Assembly: GCA_000697055.1 (NCBI GenBank)
Contig: JNDT01002365.1
Span: 1 to 64,000, forward strand
Length of the DNA stretch: 64,000 nucleotides
Source of the DNA: Saksenaea vasiformis B4078
Taxonomy: Eukaryota; Mucoromycota; Mucoromycetes; Mucorales; Saksenaeaceae
Reading direction: 5' to 3'
Part shown: positions 12,547 through 25,299 of the stretch, in pieces
Position numbering within the stretch: the first letter of the stretch is position 1
How the letters are laid out: every line of letters starts with the position of its first letter
Notes under the pieces: model-generated
The model's database searches: none
Told to the model about the DNA's origin: nothing
The model's input: only the letters and a program-made list of their open reading frames with translations
Program-made: the position numbers and the translations under genes

Positions 12547-12818
12547 AAAACCATAGATGGTCTATCACAGTGGCTGCAGCAAAAGAGGATAGCAGCAGAG
12601 AAATGAAATAATACACCAATGAAATAAATGGCAAGAATTCAGAGAAGGAAGTGTGATATCCATTTGCATCGTTCTAACTCAGAAGTTCTTCTCTTGCTGT
12701 GGATACGAATCACGGATTATCCGTCTAGAATTTGATGTACTCATGTGTCTGCGTTACTTCCTTCGAGCATCTCAGAAAGTAGCGTTGAAGCTTTGGTTTT
12801 AAAAATATAGAAATTATT

Positions 12819-13325
12819 ATGGGTAAGTATGTGTCTTGTAGCAATTTCTTCTTCTTTTTCTTCTGATCCCCCAAACAGCAACCAATCCTACGGCATTATC
12901 TGCATCCTTTAGCATTGGCAGCTCCTACCGAAAATTTGTCTATATTAGCCATCGAAGTATTCTGCTTTTACAGAATAATCAACGAGAGGATGGTCAGTGT
13001 GAGTCAGTAAGCCTTGCAATATACGCTTACTTTGCCTCCACAGCGTATCAATACTCTCCTGCTTCTCTGGGCGTCAGCAGAATGACGCCTCACGTCGCCT
13101 TGTCTGAAATTGGTCTTTTCACCATCCGTCTCAAACACCGCCAAGTAAGCTGAAACTGATGCGGTACCTTCATCCAAGAGAAGTCACGCCCTCGAAAAAA
13201 AAGAAAATTTTCGATTGCTTCACTAGTACATTATTGCGGTGCAAAGACTGTCGTTAAAGCTGTCTTCTCTGACCTCGCGCTCCATCGTCACCGCTCTTCC
13301 TTTTTATCCGTACAGCGTGTCCTAA
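12819..13325 (+). CDS. Small four-exon gene, unknown function (about 105 aa)
   Basis: An ATG at 12819 is followed after four coding bases by a strong donor (GTAAGT). Exons 12819-12822, 12879-12992, 13044-13144 and 13227-13325 join in one open frame: MATNPTALSASFSIGSSYRK..., then AYQYSPASLGVSRMTPHVAL, then LFTIRLKHRQ joined to YIIAVQRLSLKLSSLTSRSI, ending at TAA 13323-13325. Each junction has GT-AG ends and the phases agree (1, 1 and 0). If the last intron is not removed, the frame ends at TGA 13149-13151. It lies 64 bp upstream of the Utp17 start on the same strand. I do not recognise the family. The support is the coincidence of several good splice sites with continuous frames. Confidence 0.5.
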
Positions 13326-13389
13326 GCAATACTTTAGTCAAACGTCCGAATTAGATCAGTATAACGTTTAGTGACGATCGCGTTTGACA

Positions 13390-16300
13390 ATGGTGTCCAT
13401 AACGAAAAAAGTTTCGAAATCGCAGTCGAAGGCGAAGATCGCCAAAAAATCCTCCTCAACAAAGACGAAAAATGAAATTGTTGAGCCAGTAGTTGCGCAA
13501 CCAACCGAAGGCACGAAGCATGAACCCAAGGAGGAGTTGTCATTGTTTAAAACAGCAGGCGGAAACATTAGCGAATATCCCGTCGAGTTCACGAAAGATT
13601 CAAAGTATGGATTGAATCGCATGACCATGATAGACTCAAAGTTACCTCATTAGGTATTTTTTCTCTTGTGTCGGGACATGTATCAAAATCTACAACGTCG
13701 CTACTGGCGCTGTGGTAAAGGTCCTGTCTCGATCCCCTGCGACAGGTGGCCATAGTGGCAAGGTCGTACGAGTGTTGCTGAATCCTAAGAATACTCTTCA
13801 ACTGTATTCGGCAAGCTTGGACGGTACAATTAAGCTTTGGGATTATAATGATGAAGTCTTATTGAAGGTGAGGCACAGGTACTTGGGGGAAACGCAATAG
13901 CTAATCCACTTCTACTTCTAGACCTTCCAAGTCCACCAAGCAATTCAAAACATGGTTATTTCACCGTCTAATCCAGAATATGCGTACATCGTTGTAAATA
14001 GTAGTAAGGGTAAGTTACTGGGTTATAAACGGGGGCGTGTGGAGTTGACGCCATGGTTATAGAGTCTCAGCAGAAGGAAAATACGATTGTTTATCGGTAC
14101 AGACTCGGAAATGAAGAGGCCGCTGGAGAACGATTCCGAAAGATCGTGGCATTAAGAGATTGTGCTGATGTGGCAATTTCTGAAGACGGAAAGTATCTGG
14201 TTGCTGGTGGACGATACAAGCTGTATGTTTGGCATGCAACGGATGGTGATGAAGATGTACTATCCCACCAAGTAAAATGGTATGTAGTGAAGTAATAAGA
14301 GACGGTGATGATAACCACATATGAAGCTATACTTCACCAGAACGTATTACGGCGTTAGCGTTCAATCCCGTCAAGGCCTGTGTTGCTGTCGGTGATGCCG
14401 CGGGAAGAATTACTTTGTACTACTGCTTCACGAAGGAAACAGTTGATCGTCCTGTGACGTCGGGTCTGCATTGGCATCATCATCCTGTTCGTACAATGAG
14501 ATTCCTTGCTGATGGAGCCTACTTATTGTCCGGTGGTGAGGAAGCGGTGCTTGTTATCTGGCAGCTGGAGACATTGCATAAGCAGTATCTGCCTCGTATG
14601 GGTGGCGCTCTCACATCCATCAGCATTTCCCCTGATCACAGATATTATTGTTTGGGTTTGGCGGATAATTCTATCCGATTGGTGAATAGCATTTCGCAAA
14701 AGATCCATCAAGTGATACAGGGATTACAGTACGGTAAGGACGATAGCGCTTACCATCGTCACCTCAGGACTAACATAATACATATAGCCCAAGTTGCGAC
14801 GGACCTTAATAAGTTAACCACAGGCCTTGCAGTTGAACCCCATAACCATCACATTGTTCTCAATGGTGTCCCAGGTGCAATTCAGTTCTTCAATACTTAC
14901 GCAGATCAGCATGTTATGGATCTAGAGGTGGCACCTATGAACCGGGTGTCTCGCGCAGGAGAGAAGGAGATAGTACGAGCACATGTCGAACACGTTGCGT
15001 TTCTACCGCGCGGAGAATGGATGGCAACAGTGGATATGCGAGATGACCAAGATACAACCCCAGAACTCTATCTTAAATTTTGGCAGTGGGATCCTAGTAC
15101 ACAGACATACATCCTCCATACACGCGTAGACAACCCACACAGCAAAGCAATCACCTCAATCACATTTAACCCTGCATCCTCACGTCATGGCCCTATGGCA
15201 ATCACAACCTCGGCAGACAAAACGTTCAAAGTGTGGTACCTGACTTCTGACCTTGGGCGCAATTACGATAGAGGCGAAATAGCATGGACCTGCCGTTCCA
15301 TCGGTGTTTATCGCGATTATAAACCAACTGTAGCAGCCTTCTCGGACGATGGAAGTATCTTGGCTGTTGCATTCGGTCCGATTATCACAATGTGGGATCC
15401 TTTCCAGAATACGATCCAAGGTGTTTTGGCGAACACAGACGTGCATCCTATTACCAAATTGCATTTCCTTCCCGAGAGTCCATACATGGTATCTGTAACG
15501 GACAAGTCATTGGTTGTATGGAACATCCTCACCTGCACAGGTACAGTTGTGACTAGAAAAAAGAGTGAATCAAGGAATGTTCTAATACCCATAATAGTGT
15601 GGTGGGAATACAGCATGGCATGTGAATTTCTCTCCGTGGATCCTTCGTCTGGTCGATTCTCGGTAGTCAGCAATGGAAATAATAAGCGCGAGTCGTTGCT
15701 GGTTGTGTTCGAAGGCAAATCGCCAGTACCCATCTTAATTCATGGCATGAAGTACAGATGTCTGGGTGTCGCACATATCCCCCGAGATGACGTGGATAGC
15801 GACGTACTGGCAACGAATAACATCGTGTACCTCTCTGATCGATACGATCTTAACATCCTTTCCGTTGTTCCAAAGGGCAGCACTGTTACTGTTGCTGCTG
15901 CCACAGACGTACAAACTAATGCAGCATCATCACTCACAGCAACGGACGAGAAGTTTATGCTGAACGATATGTTCGGCAAACGCGATCAGCACAAAGCACA
16001 AGCGGCGGAGCACAAGCATCAGCGTATCAGTGCGGCAACCACCGCGAGAGCAGAAGCAATGACTTCCACAAGGGGAGATGGGGAGCGGTCAAGCGATGAG
16101 GAGGAGTATGTGCTAGGAGCTCCAAGTCATGTGCTGCCAGGTGTCGATGCTGTATTTGAGAGCTTCATGACTTCATTGATGGAGTTACGGTTAAATACCG
16201 AGAAGGAAAAGGAGGCGATGGACATTGATAACGAGGATAATGCAAGTGACGCATCTGAAGACATACAACGAGAACAGCAACAACTTGAACAACCACAGCA

Positions 16301-16517
16301 TGAATCACGAGCAACGAATATCGAAGAATTGAAGTTGCTAAACACATACTTTGCAAGCATATTAAGCACCAACGCATCAAGTAAGTACTAATTCTTTTTC
16401 GTCTTTTTATATACTTATTTGTATTCTACAGAAGACAAACCAACGACGGATAATGAATCATCATCAGAAGACGACGATACCGACGAGGACGATGATCCCT
16501 CAAAAATTGACTGGTAG
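13390..16517 (+). CDS. UTP17: Utp17/Nan1/WDR75, WD-repeat subunit of the t-UTP complex
   Basis: Exons 13390-13604, 13654-13867, 13922-14009, 14063-14280 (approx.), 14337-16380 and 16432-16517 join in frame. A basic N-terminus (VSITKKVSKSQSKAKIAKK) leads into two WD40 propellers with recognisable blades (YSASLDGTIKLWDY, LSGGEEAVLVIWQL, ITTSADKTFKVWYL, VSVTDKSLVVWNI). The tail is acidic (EDDDTDEDDDPSKIDW). WDR75/Utp17 belongs to the t-UTP/UtpA subcomplex of the small-subunit processome, needed for pre-18S rRNA processing and optimal rDNA transcription in the nucleolus. One junction uses a weak acceptor (GAAG at 14336), supported by the conserved frame YTSPERITALAFNP. It is convergent with the asteroid gene. 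Confidence 0.92.
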
Positions 16518-16769
16518 ATTTAGAGTTTAAACAAATAAGAAACAAAGTTTGCATAATCTTCATTGATTTCCATATGGTTGCGAAGACTTGTTCATTCGTT
16601 TAAGCTTTATTTGTCAAAGAATGGCGGACCATGTATGAAAACGCGAATTTAAAAAAAAATTGGACAGGATCGATACTATTTGCAAAGATCATTACAACAC
16701 ATGAAAGAAATATATGTATTTACGAATGGATACAAAAATGCCAATGTTACAGGAATGGTTACAATAATT

Positions 16770-18792
16770 TTACTCCTCAAACTGACAACCAAAACTGAGA
16801 ACATCAAATGCATTCGTGCCAGCCTTGGTTAATGGGCTATTACTGGTTTTCTTGAGCTTCGTCTGCTGCCGTTTTGTGACACGGTCCTTATTGGTCGTCT
16901 TTTGTCCGGATTTCTTCGACCATGGCTTGAGCCAATCTGCCTTGTTGTACTCAAATACTACAGTGACAGCGTCCCCGAGGTCTTTCATGACAGCCGTGTA
17001 TAAATCGACAACCAATTGAAGACATTCACTAGAAGTGCCTGCAAGCATCTTCTCGACGTTGGTGCCTTGTCTAGCGACTTGCAAATGGTAATGAATTTCG
17101 ACACCGTCATAAATGTGTGCCAGGATATCCGATTTATACAGCGGCACGTTCAGTACTTGTCCCAAGAGGTAGGATGAATAAAATACACTTTGTAATTGGG
17201 CGGCCAAATGCATCGACTTTTTCTTGAGAGCAGGCGTTCCTGCGCCAGCTCGCTGGGGAATCGCTATACCACTGATTGGCGCCAGCGATCTAAAGGTAGC
17301 AACGACAAGTGCGACCACCTCATGATTCGCAAGCTTGACGTTTTGAAGAGCTGACTGATGGATGAGGTACCGAAGACCAAGAATCAATGGATGAAAGATT
17401 GGACTGAATCGCTCGAGAGTCGCCGGATGACTACAGTGTAAACGGTAAAAAAATTCTTTTCGTATATCAGCATCATGATGGAGGAAACCTGACGTGATAG
17501 TCTTCCCCAAAAGAGTGGCAACTTCATCCAGTGATAGACTTGCCACCTCAACGTTTGCAAGATGTTGTTTTTCCCGTACATACTCCGTGACTGATGCCTC
17601 GACATCGGCTGACAATGCTACAGTGTAGAGACCTCGCCGTAAAGGTTGGCTAATATTCCAACTTGTCTGGCAGTCCAAGTCCTCGAGGAATATGCTAGAC
17701 CAAAACGTGTTTGTTTCTATAACGTCTAGTATCTGACGGCTCGAGTACGTTTCGTCTATAGCTGCTTTGTGCAGATTGCTATAACGGTCCTCCGACTCGA
17801 CAATCCATTCCTTTAATGTATCGGCTTTCTTTTGCTTCTCTGACATACTGCTCTTAAGTAGGATAGGTCGCAGCGCTTCCACCACCTTGTCAACGTCTCC
17901 GCCAATCTTTCGCAAAAATTCGGCAACATACTTTGGCCACCGTTTGCAATTAATACCCTGGTCGGAACACCAATGCATAATGGGGTATCGCACCACCTCC
18001 ACGTCCAAGTAATCGTTCCCCAGTAACGTGCCAAATAACGGAAGCAGATCAACATCGATATGTAGTAGATCAGCCAAAGCTTTTGGATGATATACGGCTG
18101 CGGTAATACAGTTGCCAACTTCAAGCGAATCCAGCGGTATGTATCCTTTTCCGACGTGTGGATACACATGCATGTCCGAATCTTTTGACACGACGTAGCC
18201 GTTCAGTTCATGCGCTAACCGGACAACCTCGCCATCTGCTTCATTTTGACATATATGTACAGTGATACCAAGATCTCGGATCGTTTGGATGCATACATCT
18301 AGTGTGAGAGGAGGAATCAAAAACAGGTCGCTGCAGTACTGAATTGCGTTTTCGTAATCGACGCTGTTGTTGTGGGCACGGTTGCTTTGATTGATCTGAT
18401 TCAAGTTGTTCATGGTTATGCTTACTCGCTCTATGTAGGATCGATATCGTTTGATGCGCGTCCGCTGTTTCTCTTTAGGCAAAGCTCCGTCGAACAAGAA
18501 TGTCAAGGTAATGTCGGCTGCTTGCAGTACTGTGACATACCGTCGACATGCTTCTGCTATCCTAGCATATTGTCCTGATCATATGTCAGTAATGTGGAAA
18601 ATAAATAACCAAAAAAATGCTTGAGCTACCTCCATGTGTCCAATCGATCTTGTTAGTGAATGCACAGTGATGAACAAAAGCATTGCCATCGATAACAAAA
18701 TGTTCTCGGTTTCCATGGTTCAATTCCCATGTGTGCTGGCTGGCTAGCGAGGAATGGGCTTGTATAAAGGTGGAGAGGCCATGGATACCCAT
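16770..18792 (-). CDS. ASTE1: Asteroid (ASTE1)-type XPG/FEN-like nuclease
   Basis: Two exons, 18630-18792 and 16770-18574, separated by a 55-nt intron. The N-terminus MGIHGLSTFIQAHSSLASQH with VIDGNAFVHH is the XPG N-region. The second exon continues LTFLFDGALPKEKQRTRIKR and an XPG I-region with NEADGEVVRLAHELNGY and VSKDSDMHVYP, so several acidic metal-binding residues are present. The C-terminal 400 residues are asteroid-specific and end in a basic patch and AFDVLSFGCQFEE. Total is about 655 residues, typical for the family. ASTE1 relatives act on DNA ends (in animals, 3' overhang removal at breaks); the role in fungi is inferred. Confidence 0.85.
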
Positions 18793-19936
18793 GGCTTGTA
18801 AATGAGAGGAAGGTTGGATAAAAAGACTACAGAAAAATCTTTTGAATGATTTGCTTCGGACATTCTATCTGCAAATGTCCGAGAGTCATTGATATGCTTA
18901 TTCAGAATAACGTCGACAGAAAGGGCACTACATACACACCGTTCGCATTTCGTAATATGCGCATGTACAATGAAGAGGAAATACCACAATGTTTGTTTTC
19001 TGTATTTGTGCTGTTCTGGTTAGATAAAGTTATCCTATGTGTGGGCCTAGCAAGGCGGTGACGAGATGTGTATGAAGCACACTGGTGCTCTCTGGTGTCA
19101 AGGTAACTGTACAATAACCAAGCTGACTGCCACGTGTACTTGGGGCAGTTCTTTGGACTGAGATAGGACTGAATATGTATCGTTAATAGATGCATGCCTT
19201 GCGTACATGAACCTGATCTCCTTTGGACATAAAATTTACTTGAAGCGGTAAAGCTCACCCATTATTATTCTGTGGATAATATTGGAAGCAGCTTCACTCA
19301 AATGAGCGGTGTAACTCGGCACATTTGCAGGGACCGCATCTCAAACGTCAAACGCTAGGGAAAGAAAGATGATAGGTCGTAAGCCTATAATCTAATGGGT
19401 TTCATTACAGAAGATTTGAAGAGATACGTTTTCCAGTCCCACAGAGCATGTCAACCCTTACTTAGGCAGCGAGAACAACAGATTACCTGTAGCCAAAATG
19501 GTCGAGAATAGGAGTGATGCAGGCTAATGAAACAATCGCGGACGCGTTTCCAATCAAAAAATTATCGATAAAGAAAACAACGCGTTAGTCTTTAAATATG
19601 CCTAGCTACTGTAACATCCTATCACACTGACACAATTTTTAACTCCAAGTAAAAGAACATACAAAATAAACAGTAGGACGCTTTATTTTCATTTCGCGCA
19701 CATGCAAGAATGTTAAACCGACCCGCTGACTTTTTCCCCAATCACACAAAGCTATATTTTGATTCCCGACGCCAAGCCAATGCATTGGCAGTTCGCTTTT
19801 TCCTTTCTCTTTTGATCGATGGGAGCCATACTGAGTTGCATTGCATTACCTACTCTGGGCTCGATCGGCACCTGGATTATTGGCTGCTTTTCTGCAGCTG
19901 CATGTTCATTGACTTGCAAAAGGTTCAGAATTTGGC
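18793..19936. other. Intergenic region between divergent ASTE1 and SERINC genes
   Basis: About 1.1 kb with only short scattered frames. It must hold both 5' leaders and promoters. No convincing TATA box, RNA gene or repeat was recognised. Confidence 0.4.
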
Positions 19937-21670
19937 ATGACAAGTCAAGGATCTGACATGTATTCTCGAAGCTGTAACTGCAACAATTCCGTTGCCACTA
20001 GGATCGGATATGCCGTTTGTATCTTGAGTTTATTCTACACTTTCAAGCTAACATGCTACTAGTTTATATTCTTGCTGAACTCTGTGGCAAGTTGCTTTAT
20101 TGTCGCTGTCCTGGCTGTGTATCTCACATTTTTCTGTCACTTTTATATGGTGGACAACAGATAGCATGGCTTATGCTGTCCAAATGGGTTATAAAGAAAC
20201 TTCAACATCTTACGTTGGATTATTTAAAATTTGAATGCTCAGAAGGCCCATGTTATGGGACCATTGCTGTAAGTATAGATGGAATCTCTTGCCGTTTTAC
20301 ACATAACGTATGCGCACGTCTCTTAGGTTCACCGAGTTTGCTTTGCCTTGGTGCTTTTTCACACTATCCTTGGACTTGTCTTGATAGGTGTCAACAGTAG
20401 CAAGGACAATCGGGCTTCTGTCCAGAATGGGTGCGTTTAACTTAACTTAGAGCGATGAATCTGATGTCTTTTTTTTGCAGCTGGTGGGGACCAAAGGTGT
20501 TGTGTTGGATTGCTCTCGTTGTTGGTTCCTTTTTCATTCCAAACAGGTTCTTTGTGGTCTGGGGAAACTACTTTGCGTTGATAGGAGCAACACTGTTTAT
20601 TTTATTTGGCTTGATACTACTCGTCGATTTTGCTCACAGCTGGACCGAGCGATGTCTGGAAAACTGGGAAATGGCAGATTCAAACAAGTGGAAGTACATT
20701 CTGATATGCAAGTACAGTAGCTATGTAAATTACTGCTATTAACGCAATCCTTTTAGTTGGGACGCTGCTATTGTACGCTGGCACTGTTACCTTGACTGGT
20801 ATCATGTACGGCTTTTTTGCTACGAACGGATGCTCGTTGAATCAGTTTTTTGTTACTCTCAACCTTGTGATGTGTCTTCTGAACACCCTACTCTGCATTA
20901 CTCCAGCAGTTCAGGATGCCAACAGCAGGTCAGGTTTGTCTCAGGCATCCATTGTCGTGATATACTGCACATACCTCGTGCTTTCAGCAGTAGCCAATGA
21001 ACCCGGTGACGAGCAATGCAATCCATTGCACAGGTCACGCGGTACTCAGACAACAACTGTCGTCTTGGGTGCTATCTTCACATTTTTAGCGGTTGCCTAT
21101 TCCACAAGCCGTGCTGCCACGCAAGGTAGATTGTTTTTCCATCTTTGATTTCTATTGAACCATGTCTTAGGTGCAAAGCTCTCTAGTCCTAGCCGCGAAA
21201 ACCTTCTGGCCTCGGAAGAACGGGGGTAAGAACAGATAGACAGGCAGAAAATAAGTCCTAAGCTATCCATAGCTCTACGTCCCGATCAGCTCAGCATGAA
21301 GACGAAGACGACGTGTTGGATGATGAACAGCATGGATTGGTATACAACTATTCGTTTTTCCATTTCGTATTTGCTATTGCTGCTATGTATGTAGCAATGC
21401 TGCTCACAAACTGGTAAGTCTCCAAGATAGACAGCATGGAAAATGGTTCTGAGATTTGCGAAAATAAGGAATACAATTGCAATGGATTCCGTGGACACAC
21501 CAGATCATCCAGATGGTGACATTGTGCAGATTGGGCAAAGTTATACTGCAGTATGGGTCAAGATCGTGTCTGGTTGGCTTTGCCATATCATGTATGCTTG
21601 GACTTTAATTGCACCTGTCGTGATGCCAGATAGGTTTTTGGTAAATGGATCATTTGAAAGAAATGCTTGA
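19937..21670 (+). CDS. TMS1: SERINC/TMS1 family multipass membrane protein
   Basis: Nine exons: 19937-20014, 20063-20083, 20161-20268, 20327-20430, 20481-20707, 20757-21125, 21171-21225, 21273-21413 and 21469-21670. The start MTSQGSDMYSRSCNCNNSVA contains the family CNCNNSVATR motif. Joining the 21-nt second exon gives RIGYA-FIFLLNS-IAWLML, the usual first membrane segment. Then come GPCYGTIAVHR, ASVQNGWWGPK and WLCHIMYAWTLIAPVVMPDRF. About ten hydrophobic segments are expected. SERINCs are ER/Golgi/plasma-membrane proteins linked to serine and phospholipid handling. Intron 20708-20756 is GC-AG (donor GCAAGT). The extreme C-terminus after PDRF is uncertain: the frame simply runs to TGA 21668. 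The N-terminus is shorter than in many homologues. It is convergent with OSH3, about 90 bp apart. Confidence 0.87.
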
Positions 21671-21760
21671 ACTAATGCACTGGAAATAGGATGATTGAAG
21701 CAATTGGAGGACGCCAAAACACAGTTGTAGAATGCTCATGTACTATTTTTTTTTGAGAAA

Positions 21761-24700
21761 CTACCAAAGATCGAATATATCCTCTGGCCACTGTCCAGAT
21801 TCACGTGAAGGCCAGTAGCGACCGTTGTACTGCCACGTTTGTCCGGAGATATCATCGTCAGGGTTTGCTGACAGGGTAGCATAATCGTCTTGTTGCAGGT
21901 CAAACCATCGAGGTCTCCATTCAATGCCTGCTTCCTCTAACTCTTTACGGCGATCCCGTTGCTTTTGCTCTATCTGTTGTTTCAATTGTTCTGCTTCATC
22001 CACACGACCTATCACACAAAAAGTTTAGCAAGGAACGAAAACTGCATCTCGACACCTACCGTTCTCATAAAGTCGTTGGTCAGGACGAAGTCGTGTATCC
22101 GTTTTAGGCAGCTTTCCTTGCTCAATGGGCGTAATTTCATTCAACTCGACGCAGAACCTAGTAAATCCGTAGAATTGCTGATAATCGTCGATACCCGGTG
22201 GTTGAGTTCTCCATAGAATTGATAGCTGCTCGCTGTTAAGATCCAATTCCTCACTTAAGCCGTCACTCCATGTGCCAACCACTCGTTTGCGTCTTGTTCC
22301 GTCCGCATCGTGAAACGATGCAACTGCTTCGTTACGCTTTGTTGGTGCACTAAACAGTCCACCTCCTTTACCCTCCTTGAATGTGACAACGCCATACTCG
22401 CCTGTTGTATGATTTATCACCTTCATTTCTCCAACATGTTCGAGGTATTTCTCTCCAGCGATCATGTTGCGTGCCCAACTGGAGGGTTTTGTAAATGTGT
22501 AATGATCGTCATGGCCCGCCAAAGTGACATGATAAGTACCCTCGGTTATGAATTCCTAAGTAGAGCTTTTGACATGAGCCGCGTCAATTACCTTTTCCGT
22601 TACTCACCATAGACTTGCCCCAGAACTTGCTCTTTATCTTTGTGCATTGCCAGTACTTATAATTTCGTGACTCAGCATGTGCCTTTTTAACAATGAAGGT
22701 CAATGCTTCCAGTTCGCAAAGTCACAAAGAAAATAAAATTACTTACGGCAATGATGAGTGGGCGATGCGATACTTTCTCGGCAATAAACCTAAACCCTTT
22801 GTCTGGTCGAATGTTTTCGTAGGTTTCTGTCATCATTGGATTGAATGGCTAGATAATGGTTAGCAATTTTCAGGTACTTCCACTTCTAACTAGGCCAACC
22901 TTTCGTCCAGTTCTGTACTGAGAAGAGCCATAACCAGATACGGCAAAAACTGCGACATACATCAACCGCTCCATTGAGTCACTCAAGGAAGCAGCTTTAT
23001 CCAGCAATTCCGAATATTCAAGTTCTTCACATGCTTTTTGCAAGAGATTCAGCGGTTCGTTCATACTAATAGGCATTGCAATTTGAGAAAGGTCTTTGCC
23101 CACATTTTTTCTAAAGATGGATAAATAGGCAGGATCGGCGGCTGACGGTGATGGTAGAGACTTGCGTCGTTGAGTACATTCACCCAGTTTAGTAAGATCA
23201 AGCGATTCACGAAGTTTTGTGCTGCCTGTAAAAATGCTGTCAGCATCATTTCTCTATCACGAGATACTTGCATTCCAATTCTTCATCTTCGTCCTCATCC
23301 TCACTCTCGCCAGATACCCCTTCGCAGTAATCCTCGTCATCATCTTCATCTCCGCTCAAAAGGATCTCCTGAGCATCGAAAAACTGCTCAGAAAAGACAG
23401 AAGCTCTCATGGATGCTCGTCTTTCGACATTCATCCTGCCCATTGTTTCCACGTCATCTGCAAATGTTACGTTCTGGGATTTAAGCGAAGCTTCTCCCCG
23501 AAGTACACTATGGAAAGTGTCTTGCACGGTCCGCCACTGTCGCTGTTGTTCCTCTGCAGCCAGCACGATAGCCTGTTTATCTTTGTCTAACAGTAACTCG
23601 AGTTCAGCCAGTCTTTGTCGCACATCCTCCAATCCTGGTCGTTTGCCAACTTCATGTATCAAGTCTTTCATCATGTCAGCGTTTCGCATGTACTGTTGTA
23701 TACCGGCCGTCAATGCGGTTGAGCCGCAAACTCCCTGCTCCACAACAGACCATGCTTGTTCTGTGGTAAGCACAGACGGTTGTTGCGGCTGTTGTCCTTC
23801 ATTTCTGAAATTTCGTAAGGCTGCTGTCCACATGTTATAGTCATCCATCGTCAACGTCTTCAAGTGGTATAGCATGGTTCCAGAATCAATATGGATTTGC
23901 CGTTGCTGAGGATTTAATGCAATCGTAGCCATGATAATCTGAATGGACCCACGTGTGATACTTGTAGGGGATGCAGAATAGGATAATACTCCTGCGGGCG
24001 AAAGCTGGAACCAGCGCTTAGCCCACCCTGTACAACATGTTTTAATCTTCTTTTTGAACGACAAAAATCGTCCATTGATGATACCTTGCAACTTTTTCCG
24101 TCGTTTCTTAAGAATCCAACCGCATACATCATTTCGATGGTCTGATGTACCGTCTTTTGTGCCAAGCACGGTGACGGAAAACGTGAGCCATTTTGGGGTC
24201 GTTTTTGAGAATGTGTTGTCTTTTTTATGCATGCAAACCATAAGGCAAGAGGCACTCGGAAGGTGGAATTTGTCAACTTACCAAACACGAGAACGAAATT
24301 TCCCGGTTCACGGACAACATACGATCCCTCCACCTTAACATCAGCTGAATTGCAATGTTCTATTGGAATCACTTCGACAAAGTCTTCCTGTTCTCGAAGT
24401 TTGTTCGAAGCACTAGATTTTGCTCTTGGTCGACGACGTCGATGAGAGCTGCTATTGGTGCTGAGAGTTTCAGTATTAGGCTTGTCTTCATCGCTTGGGT
24501 CTAAAAAAGAAAACTTTTGTTCAAACACACGGAAGGAGACAAGCGACGGAAATATGACTCGCATGCCCTACCATGACCTTCCACGCTAGATAAAGATAAT
24601 TGACGTTGTTGTGGGAAGACAATGTCCGAAGATGAATGCAAACGCGCAGTACCAAGTCTTTGGAAAAGACCAAAAGCAATATTCTTTCGTTTGGTGGTAA

Positions 24701-24785
24701 ATGACCACCGAATGGTCATACCTTTAGCTGGTACATATACATAATGAAGAAAAGAATCGCGGGGTTGCACTTGAACAACCTCCAT
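21761..24785 (-). CDS. OSH3: Osh3-type oxysterol-binding protein (GOLD-PH-ORD)
   Basis: Exon 1 (24572-24785) begins [20 protein letters not shown], the start of a GOLD domain that ends GNFVLVFG in exon 2 (24282-24500). A PH domain follows ([28 protein letters not shown], exons 24085-24219 and on). The middle exon has Gln-rich and helical sequence, an FFAT-like motif (SEQFFDAQE) next to an acidic run, and then the ORD lipid-transfer domain: [19 protein letters not shown] (family signature near EPLNLLQ), [13 protein letters not shown] and the C-terminal helix [19 protein letters not shown]. Osh3-like proteins bridge ER and plasma membrane via VAP proteins and move phosphoinositides or sterols. 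The ATG at 24785 is the first in the GOLD frame. Confidence 0.9.
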
Positions 24786-25299
24786 AAGATTACGCAGCCC
24801 AGAGAAAACTTTAAGAGCAAAAAGCAAGATTTTTCATTTATTTTATAGCAAAAAAAGTTGGAAATTTCGCTCCCCGTCGACGCAAGACCCAAAAAGATCA
24901 ATTAAGACCCGTACTGAGCACTGCTTCCTAACCCGGAGGTTAAAAGAGCTATATCACTCTTGAGCAATTAGAATCACGTGGATTCCTGGCAACGCAGACG
25001 CTATCGTCAAATGAATGACATTGCGCGCGTCGTGGCTTTGCCCTAATTATAATTGATTCAAAGAGCTAAATTGAGCTCAGAAGCGCCCCCATTTTATAGT
25101 TTTAGCTGGGATCGAATGTAGAACGGAACACAAAATTTAGTAGTCACATTAAAATGACGAGGACTCCGATTTCGTACTGTCGTACTGGACACACTGACAA
25201 CAGCCCCTTATGAGAGAAACCTTTACACCGTTAAACCCGATTGTAAACAGCAGGAGTGTGTGTACTAATTATACGAGATATCTCATGGAATTTTTCGAG

